Shown: in pieces, positions 19,053-29,153 of the stretch | Layout of the letters: each line of letters starts with the position of its first letter | Numbering within the stretch: the first letter of the stretch is position 1 | Assembly (NCBI GenBank): GCA_902779305.1 | Contig: CACZBD010000013.1 | Span: 26,373-90,372 of the forward strand | Source: an uncultured Lachnospiraceae bacterium | GTDB taxonomy: Bacteria; Bacillota; Clostridia; Lachnospirales; Lachnospiraceae | Length of the DNA stretch: 64,000 nucleotides | Direction of reading: 5' to 3' | The notes under the pieces: generated by a model | What the model was told of the DNA's origin: nothing | What the model saw: only the letters and a program-made list of their open reading frames with translations | The model's database searches: none | Made by a program: the position numbers and the translations under genes

Positions 19053-22000
19053 ATGCCGGAAATTAACAAAGACGGATACCAGCCCATGACATTTGATGCG
19101 ATCAGGATCGGACTGGCATCTCCCGATAAAATCAGAGAATGGTCCAGAGGCGAAGTGTTAAAGCCCGAGACCATCAACTACAGAACCTTAAAGCCGGAAA
19201 AAGACGGCCTGTTCTGTGAGAGGATCTTCGGCCCCAGCAAAGACTGGGAGTGCCACTGCGGCAAATACAAGAAGATCCGTTACAAAGGCGTGATCTGCGA
19301 CCGCTGCGGCGTTGAAGTCACCAAATCCAATGTCAGACGTGAGCGTATGGGCCACATTGAACTGGCGGCACCGGTTTCACACATCTGGTATTTCAAAGGC
19401 ATCCCCAGCCGGATGGGTCTGATCCTGGACCTTTCCCCGAGAACGCTGGAAAAGGTGCTGTATTTTGCAAACTATATCGTTCTGGATCCCGGTGAGACGG
19501 ATCTGAAGTATAAGCAGGTCCTTTCCGAGAGGGAATATCAGGATTATGCTGCGGAGTGGGGTTCCAAATTCCGTGTCGGCATGGGCGCCGAGGCGATCAA
19601 GGAACTGCTGATCGCGATCGATCTGGAGAAAGAATCCGCAGAATTAAAAGAAGCGCTTGCTGAGTCCACCGGACAGAAGAGAGCGAAGATCATCAAAAGA
19701 CTGGAAGTCGTGGAAGCATTCCGCGAATCCGGAAACCAGCCGGAGTGGATGATCATGGATGTGATCCCGGTCATTCCGCCCGATCTGCGCCCGATGGTAC
19801 AGCTGGACGGCGGCAGATTCGCAACCTCTGACTTAAATGACCTTTACCGCAGGATCATCAACAGAAACAACCGTCTGAAGAGACTGCTCGAGCTTCATGC
19901 GCCGGATATCATCGTGCGCAACGAGAAGCGTATGCTGCAGGAAGCGGTAGATGCGCTGATCGACAACGGTCGCCGCGGAAGACCCGTAACGGGCCCGGGC
20001 AACAGAGCGCTGAAATCTCTGTCCGACATGCTGAAAGGTAAATCCGGACGTTTCCGTCAGAACCTGCTCGGAAAACGTGTCGACTATTCCGGACGTTCCG
20101 TTATCGTCGTAGGACCGGAACTCAAGATCTACCAGTGCGGTCTGCCCAAAGAGATGGCGATCGAACTGTTCAAGCCCTTCGTTATGAAGGAACTGGTTGC
20201 CAACGGCACCAGCCACAACATCAAAAATGCCAAGAAGATGGTAGAGCGTCTGCGTCCCGAGGTTTGGGATGTGCTCGAGGAAGTGATCAAGGAGCATCCG
20301 GTTATGCTGAACCGTGCGCCTACACTGCACAGACTCGGTATCCAGGCGTTTGAGCCGATCCTTGTCGAAGGTAAAGCGATCAAACTGCATCCGCTCGTAT
20401 GTACGGCTTACAACGCCGACTTCGACGGTGACCAGATGGCTGTGCATCTTCCGCTTTCCGTGGAAGCACAGTCCGAGTGCAGATTCCTGCTGCTCTCGCC
20501 CAACAACCTGCTGAAGCCTTCGGACGGCGGCCCGGTAGCGGTTCCGTCTCAGGATATGGTCCTCGGGATCTACTATCTGACCATGGACAGATATAAAGAC
20601 CTGTCCTTAGACCCTGATTTTGAGGGCGAGCCGGTAGCGGAATATGCTTCCGTTGAGGAGGCCAAAGAAGCGTATCTGGCTTATCAGAAGAAGAAAGCGG
20701 CAGCATACAAGGCCGGTAAAGATCCTTCCACGATCAAAGACACCGTTCTTGAGAAAGATACGCTGATCCGTGTCTGCCTGGATGCGGACCGCGGCAGGTA
20801 TGCCGTCTGCCAGATGATCGATCTGCTCGGAAGATATTATTCCTCGATCAATCAGGCGCTGCTTGCATATGAAAATCACGATATTACGCTGCATCAGCGG
20901 ATCAATGTCCGTCTGACCAGAAAAGATGCCGAAGGCAACGATGTTTCCGGTACGGTCAACACGACACTCGGACGTCTGATCTTCAACGAGATCCTTCCGC
21001 AGGACCTTGGTTTTGTGGACAGAGAGGATCCGGAGAACCTGCTGAAACTGGAAGTCGACTTCCGTGTCGGCAAGAAGCAGCTGAAACAGATCTTAGAGCG
21101 CGTCATCAACAACCACGGCGCGACCAAGACGGCAGAGGTTCTGGATGACATCAAGGCAATGGGATACAAGTATTCCACCAAAGCTGCGATGACCGTATCC
21201 ATTTCCGATATGACCGTACCTGCCAAGAAGGCAGAAATGCTGAAAAAAGCACAGGATACCGTGGATCTGATCACCACAAACTACAAGCGTGGTCTGATCA
21301 CAGAGGAAGAACGTTACCGCGGTATCATCGAGACCTGGACCGAAACCGATAAGGAACTGACGGATGTCCTTCTGGACGGTTTGGATAAATACAATAACAT
21401 CTACATGATGGCTGATTCCGGCGCCCGCGGCAGCAACCAGCAGATCAAACAGCTGGCCGGCATGCGCGGACTGATGGCTGATACGACAGGCCGTACGATC
21501 GAGCTGCCGATCAAGTCCAACTTCCGTGAAGGTCTGGACGTTTTGGAATACTTCATGTCCGCACACGGCGCAAGAAAAGGTCTGTCCGATACGGCGCTTC
21601 GTACGGCCGACTCCGGTTACCTGACCAGACGTCTGGTAGACGTTTCCCAGGAACTGATCATCCGCGAGCATGACTGCTGTGAGGGAAAAGAAGAGATCCC
21701 CGGCATGAAAGTCAAGGCCTTCGTGGACGGCGACGCCCTGATCGAGAGCCTGAAAGACCGTATCACGGGCAGATATGCAAGTGAAGATGTAGTGGATGAC
21801 AAGGGCAATGTCCTTGTGAAAAAGAACCATATGATCACACCGAAGCGTGTGGAGAAGATCTTAAATGCCGGAGTTGAGGAAGTCAACATCCGTACGATCT
21901 TAACCTGCAGATGCCACAACGGGATCTGTGCAAGATGTTACGGCGCCAACATGGCAACCGGTGAGCCCGTACAGGTCGGTGAGGCAGTCGGTATCATTGC

Positions 22001-22961
22001 TGCACAGTCCATCGGTGAACCCGGTACGCAGCTGACGATGAGAACATTCCATACCGGTGGTGTTGCCGGTGACGATATCACACAGGGTCTTCCCCGTGTC
22101 GAGGAACTGTTCGAGGCCAGAAAGCCGAAAGGACTTGCGATCATTTCCGAGATCGCCGGAAAAGCGGTGATCCGTGATACCAAGAAGAAGCGTGAAGTTG
22201 TCGTAACCAATGACGAGACCGGCGAGAGCAAGACCTACCTGATCCCTTACGGATCCCGTACGAAGATCTCTCCGGATCCTGAAGGCCAGATCATCGAGGC
22301 CGGTGACGAACTGACCGACGGTAGCGTAAACCCGCACGACATCTTAAAGATCAAAGGCGTGCGTGCCGTTCAGGACTACATGATCCGCGAAGTACAGCGC
22401 GTATACCGTCTGCAGGGTGTTGAGATCAACGATAAGCATATCGAAGTGATCGTTCGCCAGATGCTGAAGAAAGTCCGTGTCGAGGAGAACGGGGATTCCG
22501 ATTTCCTGCCGGGCACACTGGTCGATACTTTGGAACTTGACGACATCAACGAAGCGCTGATCGCGGAAGGCAAACAGCCCGCAGAAGGCAAGCAGGTCAT
22601 GCTGGGTATCACGAAGGCATCCCTTGCAACGAATTCCTTCTTATCGGCCGCATCCTTCCAGGAAACCACCAAGGTGCTGACGGAAGCCGCCATCAAGGGC
22701 AAGATCGATCCGTTGATCGGCCTGAAAGAGAATGTCATCATCGGTAAGCTGATCCCCGCAGGTACGGGTATGAAACGTTACCGCAACGTGATGCTGGACA
22801 CATCCGTTCCGGATGCGCTCAAACAGGTTGAAGCCGAAGAAGAAGCGGAAGATGTGACCGTAGAGGAAGAACTTGCGGAAGCCATCGCCGATTCCGAGGA
22901 AGAGCTTGAAGAAGTTGTCGAAGAGGTTGCTGAAGAAGTACTTGCCGGCGACGAAGAATAA
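19053..22961 (+). CDS. rpoC: DNA-directed RNA polymerase subunit beta'
   Basis: The 1302-residue catalytic subunit has the N-terminal zinc site CHCG...CDRC (residues ~68-90), the metal-binding active site NADFDGDQM (~455-463), the FHTGGVAG block and the second zinc cluster [11 protein letters not shown]. The last ~45 residues are almost all Glu, Ala, Val and Asp, an acidic tail beyond the usual end. AAAGGAG precedes the ATG. A strong terminator follows, closing the operon. Confidence 0.98.
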   Translation: MPEINKDGYQPMTFDAIRIGLASPDKIREWSRGEVLKPETINYRTLKPEKDGLFCERIFGPSKDWECHCGKYKKIRYKGVICDRCGVEVTKSNVRRERMGHIELAAPVSHIWYFKGIPSRMGLILDLSPRTLEKVLYFANYIVLDPGETDLKYKQVLSEREYQDYAAEWGSKFRVGMGAEAIKELLIAIDLEKESAELKEALAESTGQKRAKIIKRLEVVEAFRESGNQPEWMIMDVIPVIPPDLRPMVQLDGGRFATSDLNDLYRRIINRNNRLKRLLELHAPDIIVRNEKRMLQEAVDALIDNGRRGRPVTGPGNRALKSLSDMLKGKSGRFRQNLLGKRVDYSGRSVIVVGPELKIYQCGLPKEMAIELFKPFVMKELVANGTSHNIKNAKKMVERLRPEVWDVLEEVIKEHPVMLNRAPTLHRLGIQAFEPILVEGKAIKLHPLVCTAYNADFDGDQMAVHLPLSVEAQSECRFLLLSPNNLLKPSDGGPVAVPSQDMVLGIYYLTMDRYKDLSLDPDFEGEPVAEYASVEEAKEAYLAYQKKKAAAYKAGKDPSTIKDTVLEKDTLIRVCLDADRGRYAVCQMIDLLGRYYSSINQALLAYENHDITLHQRINVRLTRKDAEGNDVSGTVNTTLGRLIFNEILPQDLGFVDREDPENLLKLEVDFRVGKKQLKQILERVINNHGATKTAEVLDDIKAMGYKYSTKAAMTVSISDMTVPAKKAEMLKKAQDTVDLITTNYKRGLITEEERYRGIIETWTETDKELTDVLLDGLDKYNNIYMMADSGARGSNQQIKQLAGMRGLMADTTGRTIELPIKSNFREGLDVLEYFMSAHGARKGLSDTALRTADSGYLTRRLVDVSQELIIREHDCCEGKEEIPGMKVKAFVDGDALIESLKDRITGRYASEDVVDDKGNVLVKKNHMITPKRVEKILNAGVEEVNIRTILTCRCHNGICARCYGANMATGEPVQVGEAVGIIAAQSIGEPGTQLTMRTFHTGGVAGDDITQGLPRVEELFEARKPKGLAIISEIAGKAVIRDTKKKREVVVTNDETGESKTYLIPYGSRTKISPDPEGQIIEAGDELTDGSVNPHDILKIKGVRAVQDYMIREVQRVYRLQGVEINDKHIEVIVRQMLKKVRVEENGDSDFLPGTLVDTLELDDINEALIAEGKQPAEGKQVMLGITKASLATNSFLSAASFQETTKVLTEAAIKGKIDPLIGLKENVIIGKLIPAGTGMKRYRNVMLDTSVPDALKQVEAEEEAEDVTVEEELAEAIADSEEELEEVVEEVAEEVLAGDEE

Positions 22962-22982
22962 AATAGGATCGAAAAGATCACA

Positions 22983-23019
22983 AAAAACGGGAACCGGAAA
23001 GATCCGGTTCCCGTTTTTT
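22983..23019 (+). terminator. Intrinsic terminator after rpoC
   Basis: acgggaaccgg (22987-22997) pairs with ccggttcccgt (23003-23013) followed by a T-run. The flanking A and T runs make it usable from both sides, so it may also serve the pilT operon on the other strand. Confidence 0.9.
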
Positions 23020-23036
23020 ATGTATGAATGTAAGTA

Positions 23037-24101
23037 CTACATCGCCCGGATCTTTTTCTGCAGCAGTTCCGGGTTAGTCGCATAGGTCAGCGCGGTCTTC
23101 TCGGTGATCTTGCCTTCCTTGAGAAGATTTAAGAGACTCGTGTCCATCGCGATCATGTCATCGGCGGCGGAAGCATAGATCATACCGTCGATCTGATGCA
23201 CCTTGGATTCACGGATCATGTTCCGGATTGCAGGCGTCAGTGTCATGATCTCAAAGACCGGGATGATCCTGCCGTCCACCGAAGGGATCAGCTGCTGGGA
23301 AACAACGGCCTGCAGGACCATGGACAGCTGGATGCAGATCTGGTGCTGCTGGTTTGACGGGAATGCATCCACGATACGGTCGATCGTATTGGAAGCCCCG
23401 ATCGTGTGCAGCGTCGATAAGATCAGATGTCCGGTCTCAGCTGCGGTCATGGCGACGTTGATCGTCTCATAGTCACGCATTTCACCAAGCAGGATGACAT
23501 CCGGGCTCTGCCTTAAGGAAGCGCGCAGCGCCGTTAAGTAACTCTCGGTATCGGTTACGACCTCACGCTGGGAGACGATGCTCATCTTATGCATATGCAG
23601 GTACTCGAGAGGATCCTCAAGCGTGATGATATGCGCATGCCTCGTATTGTTGATGTGGTCGATCATGCAGGCCAGTGTGGTTGATTTTCCGCTGCCGGCA
23701 GGCCCCGTGATCAGGACAAGCCCTTTCTTGCGGTCCGCAAATTCGATGATCTTCTGCGGGATGCCTCTTTCTTCCGGCTTCGGAATATTGAATGTGATGA
23801 CACGGATGACGGCGGAAAGGGAACCACGCTGTTTAAAAGCGCTGATCCTGAATCTGGCCACGCCTTTTAATGCGAAGGAAAAATCATCATCGCCCGTTTC
23901 CACCAGGCGTTTCATATCCCTTTGCCCCGCAAGCTGGTAGATATCCGTGATCATGGCTGCCGTGTCCTGCGGCATCATCTTCTGTTCGGCAAAGGTCTTG
24001 AGCACGCCGTGTGATTTGTACGTCAGCGGAAGACCTGCAACCACAAAGATATCAGACGCCTCGTCATTTGTGATCTGTGATAAAGTTTCAACGATCTCCA
24101 T
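23037..24101 (-). CDS. pilT: Type IV pilus retraction ATPase PilT
   Basis: This 354-residue cytoplasmic hexameric ATPase has Walker A GPAGSGKST (~residue 133), an Asp box (ITLEDPLEYL), Walker B VILLGEMRD, a His box GHLILSTLHT and the PilT-type motif AIRNMIRE (~290), which sets it apart from PilB. It would power pilus retraction or, if no PilB exists elsewhere, act as the only motor. It is the last gene of a ten-gene minus-strand operon. RBS GGAGGT precedes the ATG. Confidence 0.93.
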   Translation of the reverse strand: MEIVETLSQITNDEASDIFVVAGLPLTYKSHGVLKTFAEQKMMPQDTAAMITDIYQLAGQRDMKRLVETGDDDFSFALKGVARFRISAFKQRGSLSAVIRVITFNIPKPEERGIPQKIIEFADRKKGLVLITGPAGSGKSTTLACMIDHINNTRHAHIITLEDPLEYLHMHKMSIVSQREVVTDTESYLTALRASLRQSPDVILLGEMRDYETINVAMTAAETGHLILSTLHTIGASNTIDRIVDAFPSNQQHQICIQLSMVLQAVVSQQLIPSVDGRIIPVFEIMTLTPAIRNMIRESKVHQIDGMIYASAADDMIAMDTSLLNLLKEGKITEKTALTYATNPELLQKKIRAM

Positions 24102-24116
24102 AGGTAACCTCCAATA

Positions 24117-24632
24117 TTATTCAAAGTCCATAAATCCGATCCCCTCTTCATCCACAAGCGGAGCTTCGTCGATGCCGTCCCAGATATCCAGATTCTGCGT
24201 TCTCCAGGAAACAATGTGGAAGAGCGCGTCATCATTCTGTTCCGGATAGGAAACGGCCAGACATACATGCAGATTCTGCGTATCATTCACGGGAACATCA
24301 TAACTGATGGTCACCGGATCGGATCCTTCATTTACCGTGATGGTCTCATTGTCCGAAAACAGCTTCGGAACTTCCTCAAAATAGCCGGCCTTGCTGTCTG
24401 TGCGCTGCCTGCATTTGGACAGCAGACCCTCGATATTTGCCATATACAGCTCCGCCACACGGTTTGCTTCATAGTAATCCGTGGTGCGCTGCGCTGTCTG
24501 TTTGCTGAGTCGGTAGTCGGAATTTGCGGACAGGAAACTCAGTGCCGCAAATGTGACCAGACACAGCAGAACGAAAGTGACCAATATGGAACTGGTGCCG
24601 ACATTGATGCCGCCGGTTGCTTTTTTATTCAT
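24117..24632 (-). CDS. Small membrane protein, pseudopilin-like, in pilus operon
   Basis: The 171-residue protein starts with a short positive stretch and one membrane helix (~residues 14-35, GTSSILVTFVLLCLVTFAAL) followed by a soluble extracytoplasmic part with a Tyr/Glu-rich helix. The shape fits a minor pilin or TadE-like protein, but there is no clear prepilin peptidase site. It lies 15 bases before pilT, inside the same operon. Name and function are inferred from layout. Confidence 0.55.
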   Translation of the reverse strand: MNKKATGGINVGTSSILVTFVLLCLVTFAALSFLSANSDYRLSKQTAQRTTDYYEANRVAELYMANIEGLLSKCRQRTDSKAGYFEEVPKLFSDNETITVNEGSDPVTISYDVPVNDTQNLHVCLAVSYPEQNDDALFHIVSWRTQNLDIWDGIDEAPLVDEEGIGFMDFE

Positions 24633-24643
24633 GGCTTACAGAT

Positions 24644-25084
24644 TTACCCTTTCGGTACATTCATGTATTTCGTCGCATTCAGTTTATAGATCTCGTGGTA
24701 ATCGCTCAAACGGACAAAGCGGATTTCCATGTTCTGGATCGCACCGTTGGGGGTGATCGTTACATCGCTGACATAGGCGGCCGCATCCGGGTCGCAGACC
24801 TGAAAATGCGCGTCATAGAAGACTTCAAAATAGTTGTCCTGAGCGACTGCCTCCGGAAAGGCTTCCAGGATGCTTTCCATGGAACCATCGGTGCCGCGCA
24901 TCACTTCGGCATAGGAAGTTGCGATGGAAACGGCGTGATTCAGTTCCCTGGTTTCCTTGCTGATCAGATGCGACTGCGCGAACAACTGCATGCAGACGGC
25001 AGAGGCCAGGGAGAAGAACAGGATCACGATGATCAGCTCCATCAGAAAGAGCGCGGTTTTGGATTTGGGCAGATTCTTATTCAT
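24644..25084 (-). CDS. Small membrane protein, pseudopilin-like
   Basis: The 146-residue protein has a positive N-terminus and a helix ALFLMELIIVILFFSLASAV (~residues 11-30). A Glu in the helix near its start (MELI) resembles the conserved Glu5 of type IV prepilins, and the helix is continued by QLFAQSH..., as in pilins. A processing Gly before it is not obvious. Its start overlaps the upstream stop by 8 bases, so translation is coupled. Confidence 0.6.
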   Translation of the reverse strand: MNKNLPKSKTALFLMELIIVILFFSLASAVCMQLFAQSHLISKETRELNHAVSIATSYAEVMRGTDGSMESILEAFPEAVAQDNYFEVFYDAHFQVCDPDAAAYVSDVTITPNGAIQNMEIRFVRLSDYHEIYKLNATKYMNVPKG

Positions 25085-25589
25085 GCGTCATGCCCTCCTC
25101 GTTGTTCGTGTGGCTGTATTCGGCAACATAGTAGCTGACCGATTCGCCGTTTTCGTCCGTCAGCGTAAAGCGGTACAGCGAATCCGTAACACGTTCGACG
25201 AAGAAGCCGCTTACCGGAACGACTTTCGTTCCGCCTGTTAAGTCAAAATCATAATCGCTGCGTGCCGTCAGCTCGGTCAGGTATCCGTCCTGTTCATACA
25301 AAAACGTGCTGTAGTCATTGTCACCGACACGCTCGTTCAGAACAAGCACCGGCGTCTCCCCGTAGTGGATCACCGCAGCGCCGCCGGAGTGATCGAACTG
25401 CCGCATTTTTTCCGTCACATAAGAAAGCGCGGTACGGGATTTGAAGTTCGCCTCCATGTTGGAAACGGTATTCCGGTAGATCTTGGCGCCGAACAGCACG
25501 ATGAAGAGCGCCGAGATCAGAAAGACACTGAACAGCGCCAGTAAAAACAGAATATCCACGATCGGTTTGTTCCGCATTTTCAGGTTCAT
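25077..25589 (-). CDS. Small membrane protein with DUF4860-like layout
   Basis: The 170-residue protein has one membrane helix (~residues 11-34) and a soluble outer domain with a predicted beta-rich region (GGAAVIHYGETPVLVLNERVG). It resembles the small pilus-associated proteins annotated DUF4860 in Clostridia; this is from memory and not proven. It overlaps both neighbours (4 bases upstream, 8 downstream). Confidence 0.5.
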   Translation of the reverse strand: MNLKMRNKPIVDILFLLALFSVFLISALFIVLFGAKIYRNTVSNMEANFKSRTALSYVTEKMRQFDHSGGAAVIHYGETPVLVLNERVGDNDYSTFLYEQDGYLTELTARSDYDFDLTGGTKVVPVSGFFVERVTDSLYRFTLTDENGESVSYYVAEYSHTNNEEGMTHE

Positions 25590-25921
25590 CGCGCGCTCCT
25601 CTCTATAATGGAGACGTTGGGCATGATATTGGAAGCGATGGGCTCATAGTCCACCACGAATTTGTCATGGTCGTAGGTCAGTCCGTAATGCTCTTCCATG
25701 TAGGTCAGGTTCGGCGGATACATGCCTTCCACCGCATAACAGTGCACGATATCTTTATGGATCGCCTCGTCTAAGATCCTGAGTTCATCCTCGGAAGTGC
25801 CGGAGGATACGGTTGCAATGCCGTAGAGAAAGATCGCGATCACGGCAATGAAGAAGAGGATCGAGAAATTCACGGACTGCAGGATTCTTTTGCCAAGGTT
25901 AGGTTTCTGAAAACGGTTCAT
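25586..25921 (-). CDS. Short pseudopilin-like membrane protein
   Basis: The 111-residue protein has a basic N-terminus, one helix (~residues 17-37) and a short outer part containing EGMYPPNLTYMEEHYGL, a YPP motif seen in many minor pilins and type II secretion pseudopilins. It overlaps the next gene by 4 bases (ATGA). It lies about 100 bases after pilC. Confidence 0.55.
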   Translation of the reverse strand: MNRFQKPNLGKRILQSVNFSILFFIAVIAIFLYGIATVSSGTSEDELRILDEAIHKDIVHCYAVEGMYPPNLTYMEEHYGLTYDHDKFVVDYEPIASNIMPNVSIIERSAR

Positions 25922-26018
25922 ATCTGGTTCCTTTCGGTTTACAGATAGATCTTCCGATTCTTACGTGCCAGCACGACGAATCTGCAGTTCTATCTGTATC
26001 TGTTGCAAATAGCAACTC

Positions 26019-27074
26019 TTATCCGATGCTGCTCATGATCCCCATCAGAGGGAGCATGACGGACAGCAGGATCAGGCAGACCACAACGGACAGGATGATG
26101 ACCAGGGTCGGCTCCAGTACCGTGATGATCGAACTGATCCGGTTATCGACTTCTTCCTCGTAGGCGTTGGCGATCTTCTCCAGCACCTTGTCGATCGAAC
26201 CGGTCTTGTAACCGATGGTCAGCATGCGCGCATACATGCTGGTAAAGATGTTGGCGGCGACAAGCGCTTCTGCGAAGGTGTAGCCTTCTTCCTTGATAAA
26301 GGTGCGGCATTTCTCGATCTTTTCCGCCATGGAACGGTTGTCGACAAGACGCTGTACCATCTCTAAGGAAGCATCGGTATCAAGGCCCGCCGACATGGTA
26401 AGCGCCATACCGGAGGCGAAACGCCCGGAAGCGATCTTTTCATAAAAAGTCTTTGTGGCAAAAAACTTCGTGCAGAAGGAAGCGAAGATCGATTTGCCGG
26501 GTGCGGTCTTGGTAAAGAAGATGTAGCCGGCAAGGATCAGGCCGAAGAGGATCACGAACACGAGGGAATAGTTGGAGATCGTTGTTCCCATGTTCAGAAG
26601 TCCTTTGGAAAACCCGGTCATTTCGGATCCGAGCTGGATGAATACCTGGTTAAAGATCGGAAGGACCTTGATGATCAGGACCAGGATGACGATCATCATC
26701 ATGCCGACGATCAGGAACGGATAGGTGACCGCGTTTTTGATGCCCTGCGCGATACTTTCCTCACGGTTGTAGTGGAAGGCAAGAGCATGCATGACTTCTT
26801 CCAGTTTACCGGACTGTTCGCCGATCTCGATCATGTCTAAAGCGTATTTTGGGAAAACGCCTGATGCCGAAACGGATGCGTGAAAACTTTCGCCCAGGTT
26901 GCAGTGCTCTAAGATCACGGACAGGATCTCTTTGCCTTCGTTTGAAAGCGCATCCTCCATCATGATCGTCACACCTTCCATCGGGGAAATACCCGCATTC
27001 AGGATCATCGCGATCTGATCACAGAACATGGATAATTCACGGTTGGATAGTAGTCTTCCTTTGGATTTGCTCAT
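26019..27074 (-). CDS. pilC: Type II secretion F / PilC family inner-membrane platform protein
   Basis: The 351-residue protein has two copies of the T2SSF domain (~residues 10-130 and 215-340), with membrane segments at ~115-140, ~165-190 and ~320-345. LSNRELSMFCDQIAMILNAG and the second-copy FASGMALTMSAGL are the usual repeat starts. It forms the membrane platform on which the pilus motor works. I chose the ATG at 27074 because CAGGAGG lies just upstream; a longer frame reaching 27119 has no RBS and overlaps the previous gene. Confidence 0.9.
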   Translation of the reverse strand: MSKSKGRLLSNRELSMFCDQIAMILNAGISPMEGVTIMMEDALSNEGKEILSVILEHCNLGESFHASVSASGVFPKYALDMIEIGEQSGKLEEVMHALAFHYNREESIAQGIKNAVTYPFLIVGMMMIVILVLIIKVLPIFNQVFIQLGSEMTGFSKGLLNMGTTISNYSLVFVILFGLILAGYIFFTKTAPGKSIFASFCTKFFATKTFYEKIASGRFASGMALTMSAGLDTDASLEMVQRLVDNRSMAEKIEKCRTFIKEEGYTFAEALVAANIFTSMYARMLTIGYKTGSIDKVLEKIANAYEEEVDNRISSIITVLEPTLVIILSVVVCLILLSVMLPLMGIMSSIG

Positions 27075-27115
27075 GGTAGCCTCCTGATTAATTACTTTTG
27101 ATACGACGGATTGCA

Positions 27116-28084
27116 TCAATACACATACTTTGTAGTGTAGTTGCTTCCGTCGCCGATAAAGGATTTCAGCTTGGAGTTGCTCATGTTTGCGGCAAAAGTC
27201 GGATCCATCAGGGCCCAGTCGGTGCCGTTGAACTCGATCATGCCGTTGACCCAGCCGATCTCGTCAATATAGACGGAAAGCCATGCATGGTAGACATCGC
27301 CGGCATAGCCGATCTCCATGCGGGCCGGGATCCGCTGTGAGCGGAGCATCGCGGCCATCAGCGCTGAATAGTCAAAACAGAACCCGCGCTTTGTGGCCAA
27401 AACCTCATCGGGATCCGGCAGGTAAGTCTTTTCTGCCGATTCGAGTTTTTCTTTATCATAGGTAACATTGTTGACAACATAGGAATAGATGGCCGTCACG
27501 ACTTCCATATCCGATGTGGCGCCGGCGGCCAGTTCCTTAGCCTTGGGAACGACCGCGGAATCCTTGTTGAAATTCACATACTGGTTCGGATACAGGTACG
27601 GTCCGAAGGTGTTCGTGACCGTTAGGTTCATATCTTCCGAATACAGGGTGGAATACTGGCTGCCGCTGATATTTTCAAAAACGGTTGCCGAATAGACGCC
27701 GTTCCCGGAAGTGATCGGGATCACGGCGTTCTCGGTCAGCAGGTTGTAGGTATAGGTCACCTGGTCGGGACCGGTCAGCTGCACCTTTACCTTGGGGCTG
27801 TCACCCGTGTAGGTGATGATGATGTAGCCTTCCGAAGCATTGCTGACATCAATGGAAACCGTGTCATTGCCGTAGACCACTTCACCTGCCGCGACAGGTT
27901 CCAGCACTTCCGGCTCGTTGGAGCGCACGTTTCCGATATTCTCCGCAGCCGTGATCTCGTAGGTGATGCTGTCAAATTCCCCTTCCGCGATGGCTTTCTC
28001 CCTGCATCCGATCAGCGAGGTCACGCAGACCGCAGACAGGAAGATGCACAGATATTTAATTGTCTTCGTATGCAGCTTGCGCAT
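27116..28084 (-). CDS. Transglutaminase-like domain lipoprotein
   Basis: The 322-residue protein has a signal peptide with lipobox LIGC (Cys ~27), so it is likely tethered outside the membrane. Residues ~90-150 look like a beta-sandwich and ~190-315 are a transglutaminase-like core, with Cys in RGFCFDYSALMAAML, His in VYHAWLSVYI and Asp in ALMDPTFA, the usual catalytic triad order. Bacterial members act as proteases or crosslinkers of surface proteins. Between the sigma factor pair and pilC, it could process the coiled-coil surface proteins encoded next door; this is an inference. Confidence 0.8.
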   Translation of the reverse strand: MRKLHTKTIKYLCIFLSAVCVTSLIGCREKAIAEGEFDSITYEITAAENIGNVRSNEPEVLEPVAAGEVVYGNDTVSIDVSNASEGYIIITYTGDSPKVKVQLTGPDQVTYTYNLLTENAVIPITSGNGVYSATVFENISGSQYSTLYSEDMNLTVTNTFGPYLYPNQYVNFNKDSAVVPKAKELAAGATSDMEVVTAIYSYVVNNVTYDKEKLESAEKTYLPDPDEVLATKRGFCFDYSALMAAMLRSQRIPARMEIGYAGDVYHAWLSVYIDEIGWVNGMIEFNGTDWALMDPTFAANMSNSKLKSFIGDGSNYTTKYVY

Positions 28085-28099
28085 TCGATCACACTCCTG

Positions 28100-28588
28100 C
28101 TATTTGGAAGACAGGACTGCCTGCATGACATTCCCGTCCAGATCGGGGATATAGATGTTCAGCGCATCCCCGTCATACGGGATCGTGACTTCCGTCTGCT
28201 CATTCACAAAACGGATGCTGGAAGGAAAAATCGCGGTTCCGTCGTCTTTCATGGCATATATATTTCTGTAATCCAGCTTGTCGCCGGAGATCATCATCAC
28301 GAATTCGGTCGTGTAGAGCTGATGGGAAGTGATCTCCAAGGTCTTTGCCGCCCCGAAGTCCGTGACTTTCACCTCTTGCGAATGGAACGCAAGCGGAGAA
28401 AGCAGGGTCAGAAGCAGCATGGCGATGGCGATCCACATACAGGACGTCACCAGGGTCGTTTTGGCTTTGCTCCGTAAGACGATCTTATCGAAAGGAATCG
28501 TATTGGGCTTCTGGTCGCCGGCAATAAATACGTTTTGCAGGATGTTGTTTGCTGTTGCCATATCCATTGTATATTTATGACGGTTCAT
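28100..28588 (-). CDS. Single-span membrane protein, probable anti-sigma partner
   Basis: The 162-residue protein has ~44 cytoplasmic residues, one membrane helix (~residues 48-68) and an outer domain of ~90 residues with a beta-rich sequence. Its start overlaps the sigma factor stop (ATGA), which is the usual arrangement of an ECF sigma factor and its membrane anti-sigma factor. No known anti-sigma domain is recognisable, and the cytoplasmic part is short for one, so the role rests on context. Confidence 0.55.
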   Translation of the reverse strand: MNRHKYTMDMATANNILQNVFIAGDQKPNTIPFDKIVLRSKAKTTLVTSCMWIAIAMLLLTLLSPLAFHSQEVKVTDFGAAKTLEITSHQLYTTEFVMMISGDKLDYRNIYAMKDDGTAIFPSSIRFVNEQTEVTIPYDGDALNIYIPDLDGNVMQAVLSSK

Positions 28589-29151
28589 TGAAATCCCTCC
28601 TTTCTTAAGATAACTTCCAAATGGTCTTTCCCGGACTGCAGGTACCGCTTGACGCTGCTCCGGCTGATCTGCAGGGCATCCGCGATCTCTTCGAGCTTCA
28701 TCTCGTTGTAGTAGCGCATGACGATGACCTGCTGCTCATTGAACGGAAGCTTGGAGACCGCAGCTTTGACCGCATCCGTTTCGTTTCCGGCCTCCAGCTG
28801 TGCTTCCGGATTATGGTCCGTCAGCTCATCGTGCAGCAGTTCGAGGAATTCCGAATTGACTTCGCCGCCGCTTGAGTTCTTTCTGCTGATGTCATAGCAG
28901 ACATGGAAGCAGATCTGGTTGATCCAGGCGACAAACAGGGACGGATCCTTGATATTCTTGATGTTTTTCAAAGCGGAAATATAGGTTTCCTGGACAGCGT
29001 CCTGTGCCAGATATTCATCACGAAGATAGTGTCCGGCATAGTTGTAGATATGCTTGTAAGTCAGTGCGTAGAGCTCCGCAAAAGCATCCGAATCATTCTC
29101 CTGCGCCAGCAGCACCAGTCCGCCTATGTAAGAATGATTAAAATCAGGCAT
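28585..29151 (-). CDS. ECF-type RNA polymerase sigma factor
   Basis: The 188-residue protein has sigma region 2 at residues ~20-85 (AQDAVQETYISALKNI, FVAWINQICFHVCYD) and region 4 at ~125-180 (LPFNEQQVIVMRYYNEMKLEEIADAL, split here: a helix-turn-helix ending ISRSSVKRYLQSGK). It would direct polymerase to a small regulon. It is the second gene of its operon, and four promoters with TGAACC-18-GTC lie in the divergent surface-protein cluster starting about 1 kb away, the most likely targets. Confidence 0.92.
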   Translation of the reverse strand: MPDFNHSYIGGLVLLAQENDSDAFAELYALTYKHIYNYAGHYLRDEYLAQDAVQETYISALKNIKNIKDPSLFVAWINQICFHVCYDISRKNSSGGEVNSEFLELLHDELTDHNPEAQLEAGNETDAVKAAVSKLPFNEQQVIVMRYYNEMKLEEIADALQISRSSVKRYLQSGKDHLEVILRKEGFQ

Positions 29152-29153
29152 GC

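Noticed and set aside
26019..27119. Longer PilC start at 27119
   Set aside because: It starts at TTG without an RBS and overlaps the previous stop; the ATG at 27074 follows CAGGAGG.
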